From assembly GCA_903892995.1 (NCBI GenBank), contig CAITKP010000036.1:1-64000 (forward strand): a stretch of 64,000 bases of DNA. Direction: 5' to 3'. Source of the DNA: an uncultured Campylobacterales bacterium (GTDB taxonomy: Bacteria; Campylobacterota; Campylobacteria; Campylobacterales; Sulfurimonadaceae). The first letter of the stretch is position 1. Every line of letters begins with the position of its first letter. The position numbers and the translations under genes were made by a program. Positions 31,731 through 42,920 of this stretch are shown one piece after another. The notes beneath the pieces were generated by a model, which made no database searches, was not told where the DNA came from, and was given only the letters and a program-made list of their open reading frames with translations.

Positions 31731-33733
31731 TTTAACTCCTTATTTACAATTTCAAACAAAGCTGGTATATCTACTATCAATGCTATCTCTCCATTTCCTA
31801 AAATAGATGCTCCATAAAGTGCCGGAGCACTTATAAACAAATCGCCAAGTGATTTAATAACTGTTTGATGTTCACCATACAATTCATCGACCAATAATCC
31901 CATTTTTTTGCCTGCATACATTACAACGATAAGATTTTTTCTTTGAGACTCAGCGCATTGCTCCTCCTGATAAAAATCCCTTACATCCAAAAAGGCAACG
32001 GCAGTTCCACGAAGATCAAAGAGCTTACTATTAAACATTTTTATCTCATGTTTTGAAGTATATTCAATCACTTCTGAGATCATATCCAATGGAATAATAT
32101 AAGCTGTTTTTCCCACATAAAATAAAAAACCATCAATAATTGCTAAAGTCAGTGGCAATCTTATAGTAAAACGACTGCCCTGTCCTTGAATACTTGAGAG
32201 TTCCACTCGTCCTTTGAGTGCTTCTATATTTTTCTTGACAACATCCATACCAACACCGCGTCCAGATATATCTGAAACTACTTCAGCAGTTGAAAATCCA
32301 GCTTCAAAAATCAGCTGATATGCTTGTGCATCACTCATCTCTTGTGTGGCACTGATAATTCCTTTAGAGCGTGCTTTTTCCATCAAGAACTCTTTACTGA
32401 GACCTTTTCCATCATCCTCAATCTCTATGACAATAGAACCTGATTCTGGATAGGTTCTAAGTTCAACCTTTCCAAACTCATCTTTACCATTTTTTATCCT
32501 AAGTTCTGGCATCTCTATTCCATGATCAACTGCATTTCGAAGCATATGGATCAAAGGATCTGCAATCTTTTCAATAACAGTTTTGTCTAACTCTGTATCT
32601 CCACCTACAATAGTAAAATTTATTTTTTTACCGAGTTTGTGTGCAACATCACTGACAACCCTTCGGAACTTTTCAAAAGAATCACCCACAGGAACCATAC
32701 GAATATTCATAACATTGTCTCGAAGCTGTTCTAAAAGAGTATCAAATTCTAAAGATACCTCTTCAAGATCTGGATCAACATTTTGCTCAGCATGTCTTGA
32801 TATCTTTGCATTGACAATAACCATCTCACTGATGATATCTATTAGTGAATCAATTTTAGAGGAATCAACACGAAGAGATTGAGAAGGGCTTTTAAGCGAT
32901 TTTATTAAAACTTCATTTTGAGTATCAGTATTTATGGAGTTTTGAGGAACCTCTACATGTAAAGTTGTTTTCTCTTCAAGAGGAGCTATTTGAGTTGACT
33001 CTATTTGATGATTTTCAAGAGCACTAACAAGCAGTTCAATATCATCTTCAACAAATTCAAACACCTCAATAATCTCAGCTTTATCGACATCGCCTTCAAA
33101 ATTTATGTCAAAATTCATATATGGAATATAAGGATTTATCTCATCTAAAAATGGTAAATTATCAAAATATGGTTCTATGCTATTTATAGTTCCCAATTTT
33201 TTTAAAAATGCGATGATTGCAAGCAGATCCATCCCTGTATCGAAAAAAGAATCTTTAAGTTTGAGTGATATATGCCATAGATTTGAGGAGGTGTGAAGTT
33301 CTTGAAGACTTTCTTGTTTGGATGTTTGTATAGGGCTTACATGTAAGTAATTTTCTATCGTTGTTTTTAGCGCTTCATCCTCTTGTTGCAGTTGCAGCGA
33401 TGGCGCAACAGAATCTATAGCACATATAACAAGAGCGCTTACATGATCTTTACATTTCAAAAGAAGCATCAAGAGATTTTCATCTAAGTCCAATTTTTTA
33501 TTTCGTACCGCATCCATCAAATTTTCTGCAACGTGCGTAAATGAAACGATCGCTTCAAAATTAAACATACCTGCAATACCCTTGATGGTATGCATTGCAC
33601 GAAAAATAGTTCCAACATACTCTATGCTAGCGCCCTTCCCCAACGAATCAAGAAGTGCACTTTCCATCATTTGAAGCTGTTCTTGGGTGTCTTCATTAAA
33701 ATAGAGTAGTTCTTCACTCATCTTCATACTCAA
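31727..33733 (-). CDS. cheA: Chemotaxis histidine kinase
   Basis: P1 AMHTIKGIAGMF; DPLIHMLRNAVDHGIE; GRGVGMDVVKKNIEALKG; C-terminal CheW domain. Confidence 0.95.
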   Translation of the reverse strand: MSMKMSEELLYFNEDTQEQLQMMESALLDSLGKGASIEYVGTIFRAMHTIKGIAGMFNFEAIVSFTHVAENLMDAVRNKKLDLDENLLMLLLKCKDHVSALVICAIDSVAPSLQLQQEDEALKTTIENYLHVSPIQTSKQESLQELHTSSNLWHISLKLKDSFFDTGMDLLAIIAFLKKLGTINSIEPYFDNLPFLDEINPYIPYMNFDINFEGDVDKAEIIEVFEFVEDDIELLVSALENHQIESTQIAPLEEKTTLHVEVPQNSINTDTQNEVLIKSLKSPSQSLRVDSSKIDSLIDIISEMVIVNAKISRHAEQNVDPDLEEVSLEFDTLLEQLRDNVMNIRMVPVGDSFEKFRRVVSDVAHKLGKKINFTIVGGDTELDKTVIEKIADPLIHMLRNAVDHGIEMPELRIKNGKDEFGKVELRTYPESGSIVIEIEDDGKGLSKEFLMEKARSKGIISATQEMSDAQAYQLIFEAGFSTAEVVSDISGRGVGMDVVKKNIEALKGRVELSSIQGQGSRFTIRLPLTLAIIDGFLFYVGKTAYIIPLDMISEVIEYTSKHEIKMFNSKLFDLRGTAVAFLDVRDFYQEEQCAESQRKNLIVVMYAGKKMGLLVDELYGEHQTVIKSLGDLFISAPALYGASILGNGEIALIVDIPALFEIVNKELK

Positions 33734-33986
33734 AAAGTTCTAAGCACCCACAAAGGGTCAATGCATCCATCACACCAATTGTGCAATTTAAAAGTAAAAG
33801 CCGGCTCCCCACTTCATCGAGACCCTTTTTTAAACTCATAAGAAGTTGTATTGCACAGAGATCTATTTTATTGACATTAGAAAGATCAAGTTTCATGATC
33901 TCTTCAATCTTTTCACTAAAATGCAGAAGTTTCTCTTTAAGCTCATCCGCAATCTGTACACTTAATGTGTCCCATTCAAGTTTCAT
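33714..33986 (-). CDS. STAS-domain protein
   Basis: MKLDLSNVNKIDLCAIQLLMSLKKGLDEVGSRLLLLN. Confidence 0.75.
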   Translation of the reverse strand: MKLEWDTLSVQIADELKEKLLHFSEKIEEIMKLDLSNVNKIDLCAIQLLMSLKKGLDEVGSRLLLLNCTIGVMDALTLCGCLELFEYEDE

Positions 33987-33990
33987 CGAT

Positions 33991-34353
33991 TTAACCTAAC
34001 AATTTTTGAATGACCATTGTAAATTTTTCTTTATCAAAAGGTTTTAACATCCAAGCTTTTACACCCAACGCTTTCCCTTTTGATTTTAATTCATCAGAAC
34101 TTTCTGTCGTTAACATTACAATTGGAATATATTTATATGCACTTACTTCTTTTATCTTAGAGACCATCTCTAAGCCACCCATAATAGGCATATTGACATC
34201 ACTAAAGATCAGATCAAACTGATGCTGTTTCATCATTTCTAAGCCCTCAGCTCCATTTTCTACTAAAATAGCTTCATGTCCCACTTCTTCAATAGCCTTT
34301 TTAGCAACCATTCGAATCAACCCTGCATCATCTGCTACCAATATTTTTCCCAT
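33991..34353 (-). CDS. cheY: Single-domain response regulator
   Basis: ILVADDAGLIRMVAKKAIEE...DLIFSDVNMPIMGGLEMV..MLTTESS..KPFDKEKF. Confidence 0.92.
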   Translation of the reverse strand: MGKILVADDAGLIRMVAKKAIEEVGHEAILVENGAEGLEMMKQHQFDLIFSDVNMPIMGGLEMVSKIKEVSAYKYIPIVMLTTESSDELKSKGKALGVKAWMLKPFDKEKFTMVIQKLLG

Positions 34354-34531
34354 GATTCATCCTTGATAATAAAAACTAATATTTAATAAAAAATAATTAA
34401 TATTCTATCAAATAAAAATAAAAGAAAGCAAGTTATATTTAAAAATAATGATATTTAAACGAAATTCGTTAAATTGAGTAAGTAAAATGATGTAGGATTG
34501 AGAATAAGAAAGAAAATTTAATTAAAAGAGT

Positions 34532-34560
34532 AATTTTTCCCCACAAGTGGGAGAAAAATT
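34532..34560 (-). terminator. Hairpin at 3' end of biotin carboxylase gene
   Basis: AATTTTTC-CCCA-CAAG-TGGG-(A)-GAAAAATT imperfect stem. Confidence 0.5.
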
Positions 34561-36019
34561 AATGTCTAACGTTAATATTGTTTGATTTAATTGTTTCAAC
34601 AAGTTTTGTGATTTGAGCCATTTTTTGCTCTTCCTCTTCCATATTGTTGATCGCATCAAGATTGAATTTTTCAAGTTTTTGATCTAAATAACTTGTATCA
34701 AATCTCCCTGCAATAAAATCTAAATCTCTTACAATTTGTCTGTGAAGAGGGATGTTTGTTGGTACGCCGCCAACAAAGAACTCATCAAGTGCACGTCTAG
34801 CTTTTTTCACAGCACCTTCCCAGTCAAGTGCCCAAACGATAAGTTTTCCGATCATCGAATCGTAGTTTGCTGGAATTTTATATCCTGTGTACATACTTGT
34901 ATCAAGTCTTACACCTGGACCACCTGGAGTCATATAGTTTGTGATTGTTCCAGATGATGGCATAAATTTCAGTTTTGGATTTTCAGCATTGATCCTAAAC
35001 TCGATCGCATAACCTCTAAATTTGATCTCTTCTTGTAAGAAGATAAGTTTATCACCCTCAGCAATCTCGATCATTCTTTGAATGATATCAACACCTGTGA
35101 TAACTTCTGTTACTGGGTGCTCAACTTGAACCCTAGTATTCATCTCAATAAAGTAGATATTATCAGCAGCATCAACTAAAAATTCGATAGTTCCAACACT
35201 CTCGTATCCAAGTTTAAACATCGCTTTTGTAGCGATTCTGTATATCTCTTTTCTTGTATCATTGTTTAACAATGGAGATGGTGCGATTTCGATCACTTTT
35301 TGGTGACGTCTTTGAATAGAACAATCTCTCTCACCTAAGTGAAGAACGTTTCCATATTTATCAGCAATAATCTGAACTTCGATATGTCTTGGATTTTCAA
35401 CATATTTTTCGATAAACATCTCATCTCTTCCGAAATATTTTCTCGATTCATTCGCTGCTGACTCGTAAAGCTCTCTAAAATCTTTCTCTTCACGAACGAT
35501 TCTCATTCCTCTACCGCCGCCGCCAAAAGCAGCTTTGATGATAACTGGGAAACCGATCTCTTTTGAGATTTTCTCTCCCTCTGCAATATCTGACACTGGC
35601 TCATCAGTTCCTTCAAGTACAGGAACACCAACTGCTTTCATAGCAACTTTTGAAGCCATTTTGTCACCAAAAAGTGCAATATGTTCAGCTTTTGGACCAA
35701 TAAAAATGATCCCATTATCTACACATGATTGTGCAAAATCAGCACTTTCAGATAAAAATCCATAACCAGGGTGGATTGCATCACAACCCGCTTTTTTTGC
35801 TAAAGAGATAATCTTGTCATAATCAAGATACGCACGGATAGGATCACCCATAAGTGGATAACACTCATCAGCTTTTCTTACCCAAATACCTTCAACATCT
35901 ACTTCTGAAAATATTGCTACACTCGTAACATCCAACTCTTTACAAGCTCGTATAATTCTTAGAGCGATCTCGCCTCTGTTTGCTATAAGTACTTTTTTTA
36001 TTTTTTGATTCATGCACAT
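34559..36019 (-). CDS. Biotin carboxylase subunit (acetyl-CoA or pyruvate carboxylase subunit A)
   Basis: KVLIANRGEIALRIIRACKEL; FGGGGRGMRIVREE; MNTRVQVEHPVTE; likely start MNQK at 36013. Confidence 0.93.
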   Translation of the reverse strand: MCMNQKIKKVLIANRGEIALRIIRACKELDVTSVAIFSEVDVEGIWVRKADECYPLMGDPIRAYLDYDKIISLAKKAGCDAIHPGYGFLSESADFAQSCVDNGIIFIGPKAEHIALFGDKMASKVAMKAVGVPVLEGTDEPVSDIAEGEKISKEIGFPVIIKAAFGGGGRGMRIVREEKDFRELYESAANESRKYFGRDEMFIEKYVENPRHIEVQIIADKYGNVLHLGERDCSIQRRHQKVIEIAPSPLLNNDTRKEIYRIATKAMFKLGYESVGTIEFLVDAADNIYFIEMNTRVQVEHPVTEVITGVDIIQRMIEIAEGDKLIFLQEEIKFRGYAIEFRINAENPKLKFMPSSGTITNYMTPGGPGVRLDTSMYTGYKIPANYDSMIGKLIVWALDWEGAVKKARRALDEFFVGGVPTNIPLHRQIVRDLDFIAGRFDTSYLDQKLEKFNLDAINNMEEEEQKMAQITKLVETIKSNNINVRH

Positions 36020-36172
36020 GCCTTAAAAAATGAATTGCGTTATGTTACACAAAATTTCCAATAAAAAAGGTTATAAAGGCACTAAACTCCTCATTTTTTT
36101 TCAATATTTACAAGAAGTCACAAAGATTATAAAAGTAGTATTGGGAAAAAGAAAAAGAAAAGGGAGAAAAAT

Positions 36173-36200
36173 AAGGCATATTGAGATTCAAATATGCCTT
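36173..36200 (-). terminator. Terminator-like hairpin downstream of guaB
   Basis: AAGGCATATT-TGAATCTC-AATATGCCTT then ATTTTTC on minus strand. Confidence 0.6.
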
Positions 36201-36223
36201 ACATGTAAGAGTTTTTTTAAAAA

Positions 36224-37705
<1,482 letters not shown>

Positions 37706-37783
37706 TTAAAATTTTTGGATTATAACTTTTCTGGGGTTAAAAAGAGGTAAATTGACTCTTACATGTAAGCGAATTTTTAAAGA

Positions 37784-37806
37784 AAAGCCAAGATTAGCTT
37801 GGCTTT
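37784..37806 (-). terminator. Terminator-like hairpin downstream of gatA
   Basis: AAAGCCAAG-ATTAG-CTTGGCTTT 9-bp perfect stem. Confidence 0.6.
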
Positions 37807-37818
37807 GAAAAGAGATGA

Positions 37819-39165
37819 TTAAGAGTTGTAATTGAGTAGTTTTTCTAACCCAAATGCACCATCAAAAAGAGTTTGCTCATCATATGCTTTAGCGATTAAC
37901 TGTAAGCCTATTGGCATACCATTGCTTGCATTTGCGACTGGAAGTGAAAGTGCAGGAAGCCCTGCTAGATTTACTGAAATAGTATAGATATCACTTAAAT
38001 ACATCTCGATTGGACTTTCTAACTCTCCAAATTTGTTTGCTGTACTTGGCGCAACAGGAGAAAGAATAAGATCAACATCTTCAAATATTTTTGCATAGTT
38101 ATCTTTTATGAGATGGCGTACTTTTTGTGCTTTGACATAATAAGCATCATAATATCCAGAAGATAAAACAAAGTTTCCAAGCATAATACGGCGTTTGACT
38201 TCATCGCCAAACCCTTCACTACGAGTTTTTATGAAAGTATCCTCTAAATTTTTGCCAACTTTGCGATTTCCATAACGGATACCATCATAACGAGCAAGGT
38301 TCGTCGTAGCTTCTGCTGTTGCTGTGATGTAATATGCTGAGATATCATATTTTGGATTCATCATCTCTTTTTCTACAATAGTATGACCAGCCGCTTTCAA
38401 CACTTCAATCGTATCTGCATATGCTTTTTGGATATCTTGGCTTGCATCTTTTACATACTCAGGAAGAACTGCTATACGAAGTTTTCTTGAAGGATCAAGT
38501 TTATCGCTCACTTTTTCATAAGCGATATCTGCACTTGTAGAGTCTTTTTCATCATGACCACAAATGATGTCATAAAGTATCGCCGCATCTTCGACGTTTT
38601 GTGTCATCGGCCCGATTTGATCAAGGCTTGAAGCATACGCACCCAAACCATAACGGCTCACACGTCCATAAGTAGGTTTCATCCCAACTATCCCACAAAA
38701 TGCTGCGGGTTGACGGATAGAACCACCCGTATCACTCCCAAGAGCTGCGATTGCCAATCCTGCAGCCACAGCCGCCGCACTTCCTCCAGAACTCCCCCCT
38801 GGAACACAATCGCGGTTTTTAGGGTTTAGCGTCTTGCCATAAAAACTGCTCTCAGTCGTAGAACCCATAGCAAACTCATCCATATTTGTGCGACCAAATG
38901 GACTAAGACCTGCATCAAGCATCTTTTCGATGACCGTTGCATTATAAGGTGCGATGTAACCTTGAAGGATATTTGAGCCCGAAGTTACCGACCAATCTTT
39001 TACTTGGATGTTATCTTTTATGGCAATAGGCACGCCCTCGCCTACATTGTTCACATCTATATATGCGTTTAACTCAGGATCAGCCTCGATCTTGGCTTTG
39101 AGTTCCTCTTTAAATTTGTTTAGTTCGTCTTTGCTAAGAGATAATGCTTCTTTTAGTGTGATCAC
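37819..39165 (-). CDS. gatA: Glutamyl-tRNA(Gln) amidotransferase subunit A
   Basis: [55 protein letters not shown]. Confidence 0.96.
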   Translation of the reverse strand: MITLKEALSLSKDELNKFKEELKAKIEADPELNAYIDVNNVGEGVPIAIKDNIQVKDWSVTSGSNILQGYIAPYNATVIEKMLDAGLSPFGRTNMDEFAMGSTTESSFYGKTLNPKNRDCVPGGSSGGSAAAVAAGLAIAALGSDTGGSIRQPAAFCGIVGMKPTYGRVSRYGLGAYASSLDQIGPMTQNVEDAAILYDIICGHDEKDSTSADIAYEKVSDKLDPSRKLRIAVLPEYVKDASQDIQKAYADTIEVLKAAGHTIVEKEMMNPKYDISAYYITATAEATTNLARYDGIRYGNRKVGKNLEDTFIKTRSEGFGDEVKRRIMLGNFVLSSGYYDAYYVKAQKVRHLIKDNYAKIFEDVDLILSPVAPSTANKFGELESPIEMYLSDIYTISVNLAGLPALSLPVANASNGMPIGLQLIAKAYDEQTLFDGAFGLEKLLNYNS

Positions 39166-39280
39166 TGCTTGTCCTACATGTAAAAATTATTTTGTGAATT
39201 ATATCGAAATGTGTTTAGGTTTTCTTTAGCAAAGAGTTGATGCGCATTGGCAAATATCAAAGCACTAAAGAGCTTACATG

Positions 39281-39859
39281 TTAAAAAAGATTTTGAATTA
39301 ACATTCTCTCTTCTTCTGCTGAGAGGTAGCGCCACTGACCGCTTTCTATGTCGAGTTTAAAACTGCCGATGCTGATTCGCTTTAGCTCTAAGACTTTTAA
39401 TGGTGTTTCAAATTTTTGGTCTTTTAGTGCTCCAAAAAGTCGTCGGATATGGCGATTTTTTCCCTCATCGATTATGACTCTGAGTTTTGTTTTCGCACCG
39501 CCCATGCCTACTTTTTCGACTTTAAGAGCTTTGAGTAAACCTTCTGGAGTTTGCACCCCTTTTAAAGCCTGTGCGATATGTTCATCACTCACATGACCTC
39601 GAACCCAGATCTCATATACCTTGATGCAGTTTTTAGGTGTGGTCAAGGCGTGGTTTATTTTGCTGTTGGTAGTAAAAAGTAAGAGTCCCTTAGAGTCTAG
39701 ATCAAGCCGTCCGATGGGCATCCATCCATCTGTATATGCCCAAGGAGGTAAAAGATCATAAACTGTTTTTCGCCCAAGATCATCAGAACGTGTGACGAGA
39801 TAACCCTTAGGCTTATTGAGTGCTAAGAGTTGTTTTGAATCATTCTGTGTTATGATCAT
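39281..39859 (-). CDS. RluB/RsuA-family pseudouridine synthase
   Basis: LALNKPKGYLVTRSD; MPIGRLDLDSKGLLLFT; KNRHIRRLFGAL. Confidence 0.88.
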   Translation of the reverse strand: MIITQNDSKQLLALNKPKGYLVTRSDDLGRKTVYDLLPPWAYTDGWMPIGRLDLDSKGLLLFTTNSKINHALTTPKNCIKVYEIWVRGHVSDEHIAQALKGVQTPEGLLKALKVEKVGMGGAKTKLRVIIDEGKNRHIRRLFGALKDQKFETPLKVLELKRISIGSFKLDIESGQWRYLSAEEERMLIQNLF

Positions 39860-39949
39860 CTAGTGTAGTCCTTAGAAGTTTATAATAAAGAAAAGAGGAC
39901 AAAGTATAAGTTGGCAGAAAAGTAAAAAAAGATGTTTCTAAAAGCTATT

Positions 39950-40060
39950 TTACTTTTTACCTTTTTTGACAAGAACGATGCCAACGCCTATGATGGCGAA
40001 GATGACACCGATGGTCTCGATGATAAAACCCATCGAGACTGGTTGAGTAAAATCAGGCAT
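39950..40060 (-). CDS. 36-aa single-TM small protein, overlaps ileS stop
   Basis: Minus-strand ATG CCT GAT ... MPDFTQPVSMGFIIETIGVIFAIIGVGIVLVKKGKK*; start ATG overlaps ileS TGA (ATGCCTGA). Confidence 0.5.
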   Translation of the reverse strand: MPDFTQPVSMGFIIETIGVIFAIIGVGIVLVKKGKK

Positions 40061-42815
40061 TTACTACCTTTGCACAACGCTCACATAAGCATTCTTCACT
40101 TGTTGCTTGGAATTTCCAACATCTTGGACATTTTGCTTGTTTTGCTTTTAGGACAACAAACTCGTCTCCATCAACACTAAAATGCCCAAGTTCTTGATCT
40201 ACGACATCATCATTATTGACACTTGAAACAACAAACCAGTCTTCGGCTTCTGTCGTATTTAGAGATAAAACAGTGTTTGAACCTGTAGATATCTCAAGTT
40301 CTAAGGTGCTTTTGATGATTTTTTCTTTTTTCAAACTATCTACGATCTCAAAAAATGCGTCTCTTGCTTTGAGCATATATGCTTCATTGAAACCTGAGCT
40401 GCTTACATGTAAGGCACTATATTCAAGATCAAAAATATCCTCTGCATCGCCTTTGATAACTGCTGGGAAATTTTCTAAAATCTCATCTGCTGTGTATGTA
40501 AGTATTGGTGCAACAAGTGTTAAAAGTGATTGCGCAATCATCGCCAATGCACTCTGAGATGAACGTCTATGAAGATCATTTTTATCATCACAGTAGAGTC
40601 TATCTTTTGTGATGTCGATGTAGATACCACTTAAATCATTTACAACGAAGTTATTGAGCAAACTCATCGCTTGAACAAAGTTATAATCTTGAAAGTTTTT
40701 CATAACATCAGCAAACACTTTAGAAGCTTTTTCCAAAATCCATCTGTCTAAAACACCCATCTCTTCCACAGGTACAAGCGTTTCTAAATCATTGATGTTT
40801 GCAAGCATAATTCTAAATGTATTTCTGAGTTTACGGTAGTTTTCTGCGATCTGTTTCAAGATATCATCAGAGATTTTTAAATCTCCTTGATAATCCGATG
40901 AAGCAACCCATAAACGTAAAATCTCGCTTCCAAACTCTTTTAAGACTTTGTCAGGTGCAACAACATTTCCTTTAGATTTACTCATCTTCTCACCCTTGGC
41001 ATCGACGGTAAAACCATGTGTAAGAACTGTTTTATAAGGAGCTTTATGTTGTACGGCCGCACTTAAAAACAAAGATGATTGGAACCATCCGCGGTGCTGA
41101 TCGCTGCCCTCAAGATAGATATCTGCTGGATATTCGCCTGCGTCATAGTTGCGAGATTTTAAAACAGCATTCCAAGTCGAACCGCTATCAAACCAAACAT
41201 CTAAGATATCTGTTACTTTTTCAAGTTCATCAGCTTTGTAGATACTTCCTGGGTAAAGAAGCTCTGCAATATCCATAGAGTACCAAACATCACTTCCTTG
41301 CATCTCGAAAATCATCGCAACAAAGTTTAAAACTTTTTCATCAAGCAAAACTTCGCCTGTTGCTTTTACTCTAAAAAATGCGATAGGAACACCCCAATCA
41401 CGTTGACGAGAGATACACCAATCAGGTCTATTTGCGACCATAGAGTTAAGACGGTTACGTCCGCTCTCTGGATAAAATGCAGTTTTTGCGACTTCATCAG
41501 TTGCGATCTCGCGAAGTGTTTTACTCTCACCATTTGGAGTGCCATCAACAGAGATAAACCACTGTTTTGTTGCTCTAAAAATAAGTGGCGTATGACTTCT
41601 CCAACAGTGTGGATATGAGTGAGAAAAACGGCTTACATGTAAGACACTTTCACCTAAAAGTTCAATGATCGCTTCGTTTGATTTGAAGATATGCTTGCCA
41701 ACAAAATCCTCAGCGTTTGGGATCAAACTTAGACCAACAACTGTTTCATCATAACAACCCGTTTCATCAACAGGCATCACCACTTCAAGGTTGTATTTTA
41801 GACCTACACGGTAGTCATCCTCTCCATGCCCTGGAGCTGTGTGAACACAACCTGTTCCATTTTCCATCAAAACATGCTCGCCCAAAACAAGAGTTGATTC
41901 TCGGCCATTTAAAGGATTGAGTGCTTTTTGGTGCTCAAAAACAGGAGCTTCAAAACTTTGAACAACCTCGCCTTTGATAACACCTGATTGTAAAAGGGTT
42001 TCATGAAGTTTTTGGGCAACGATATATCCATCAGATGTTAAAACATAGTTTTCATCAGGATTGATTGAAATACCAGTATTTGCAGGAATAGTCCAAGGAG
42101 TCGTCGTCCAAATAACAAACGCTGCTTTGCCATTGATACCCGCTTTTGCTTTTGCCGCGTCACTCAGTTCAAACGCGATAAAGATAGAGTAATCCTCTTT
42201 ATCTTGATACTCAACCTCAGCTTCTGCCAAAGCCGTTCTCTCAGCCCAGCTCCAAAAAACTGGTTTAGAACGCTCGATAAGAAGCCCTTTTTGTGCTACT
42301 TCACAAAGAGTTCTGTAGATATTTGCTTCAAATTTAAAATCCATAGTAACATAAGGATTTTCCCAATCAGCGATGATCCCCATCTGCTTAAATTCACCAC
42401 GTTGAATATCTACAAATGAAGCAGCATGCTCGCGGCAAAGCTTACGGATTTCAGAAGTTTCAAGGAGCTCTTTTTTCTGTTTTCCACCAAGTTTTTTTTC
42501 AACTTGTTGCTCGATTGGAAGTCCATGACAATCCCAGCCTGGAGTCAAACGCACAGATTTTCCTGCAAAATAGTTCTGTTTTACAATGATATCTTTAAGA
42601 ATTTTGTTGAGTGCGTGACCGATATGAATGTTCCCATTTGCGTATGGAGGGCCATCATGCAGGGTAAAAGATTCTCTCCCTTTACGTTTATTTTTCATTT
42701 TTGTATAAACATCTTTTTGGTACCAAGATGCGTATCTTATAGGCTCATTTTGCGGTAGATTTCCGCGCATAGCAAAATTTGTTGTAGGTAAAAGAAGAGT
42801 ATCTTTATAATCCAT
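40053..42815 (-). CDS. ileS: Isoleucyl-tRNA synthetase
   Basis: PPYANGNIHIGHALNKILKD; KMSKSKGNVVAP; C-terminal zinc motif CPRCWKF..CLCERC. Confidence 0.97.
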   Translation of the reverse strand: MDYKDTLLLPTTNFAMRGNLPQNEPIRYASWYQKDVYTKMKNKRKGRESFTLHDGPPYANGNIHIGHALNKILKDIIVKQNYFAGKSVRLTPGWDCHGLPIEQQVEKKLGGKQKKELLETSEIRKLCREHAASFVDIQRGEFKQMGIIADWENPYVTMDFKFEANIYRTLCEVAQKGLLIERSKPVFWSWAERTALAEAEVEYQDKEDYSIFIAFELSDAAKAKAGINGKAAFVIWTTTPWTIPANTGISINPDENYVLTSDGYIVAQKLHETLLQSGVIKGEVVQSFEAPVFEHQKALNPLNGRESTLVLGEHVLMENGTGCVHTAPGHGEDDYRVGLKYNLEVVMPVDETGCYDETVVGLSLIPNAEDFVGKHIFKSNEAIIELLGESVLHVSRFSHSYPHCWRSHTPLIFRATKQWFISVDGTPNGESKTLREIATDEVAKTAFYPESGRNRLNSMVANRPDWCISRQRDWGVPIAFFRVKATGEVLLDEKVLNFVAMIFEMQGSDVWYSMDIAELLYPGSIYKADELEKVTDILDVWFDSGSTWNAVLKSRNYDAGEYPADIYLEGSDQHRGWFQSSLFLSAAVQHKAPYKTVLTHGFTVDAKGEKMSKSKGNVVAPDKVLKEFGSEILRLWVASSDYQGDLKISDDILKQIAENYRKLRNTFRIMLANINDLETLVPVEEMGVLDRWILEKASKVFADVMKNFQDYNFVQAMSLLNNFVVNDLSGIYIDITKDRLYCDDKNDLHRRSSQSALAMIAQSLLTLVAPILTYTADEILENFPAVIKGDAEDIFDLEYSALHVSSSGFNEAYMLKARDAFFEIVDSLKKEKIIKSTLELEISTGSNTVLSLNTTEAEDWFVVSSVNNDDVVDQELGHFSVDGDEFVVLKAKQAKCPRCWKFQATSEECLCERCAKVVNA

Positions 42816-42920
42816 TGAAACCTCATTATTTCGAGAAAAATTGTTTGGATTATATCTTTAAAGTGTTTAAAACACACTGATATGATATAATCCAAAAACG
42901 CTATTTACAAGGTTACTACC

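Noticed and set aside
33434-33447. GCGCTTACATGATC as a further palindrome copy
   Set aside because: Lacks the ACATGT core.
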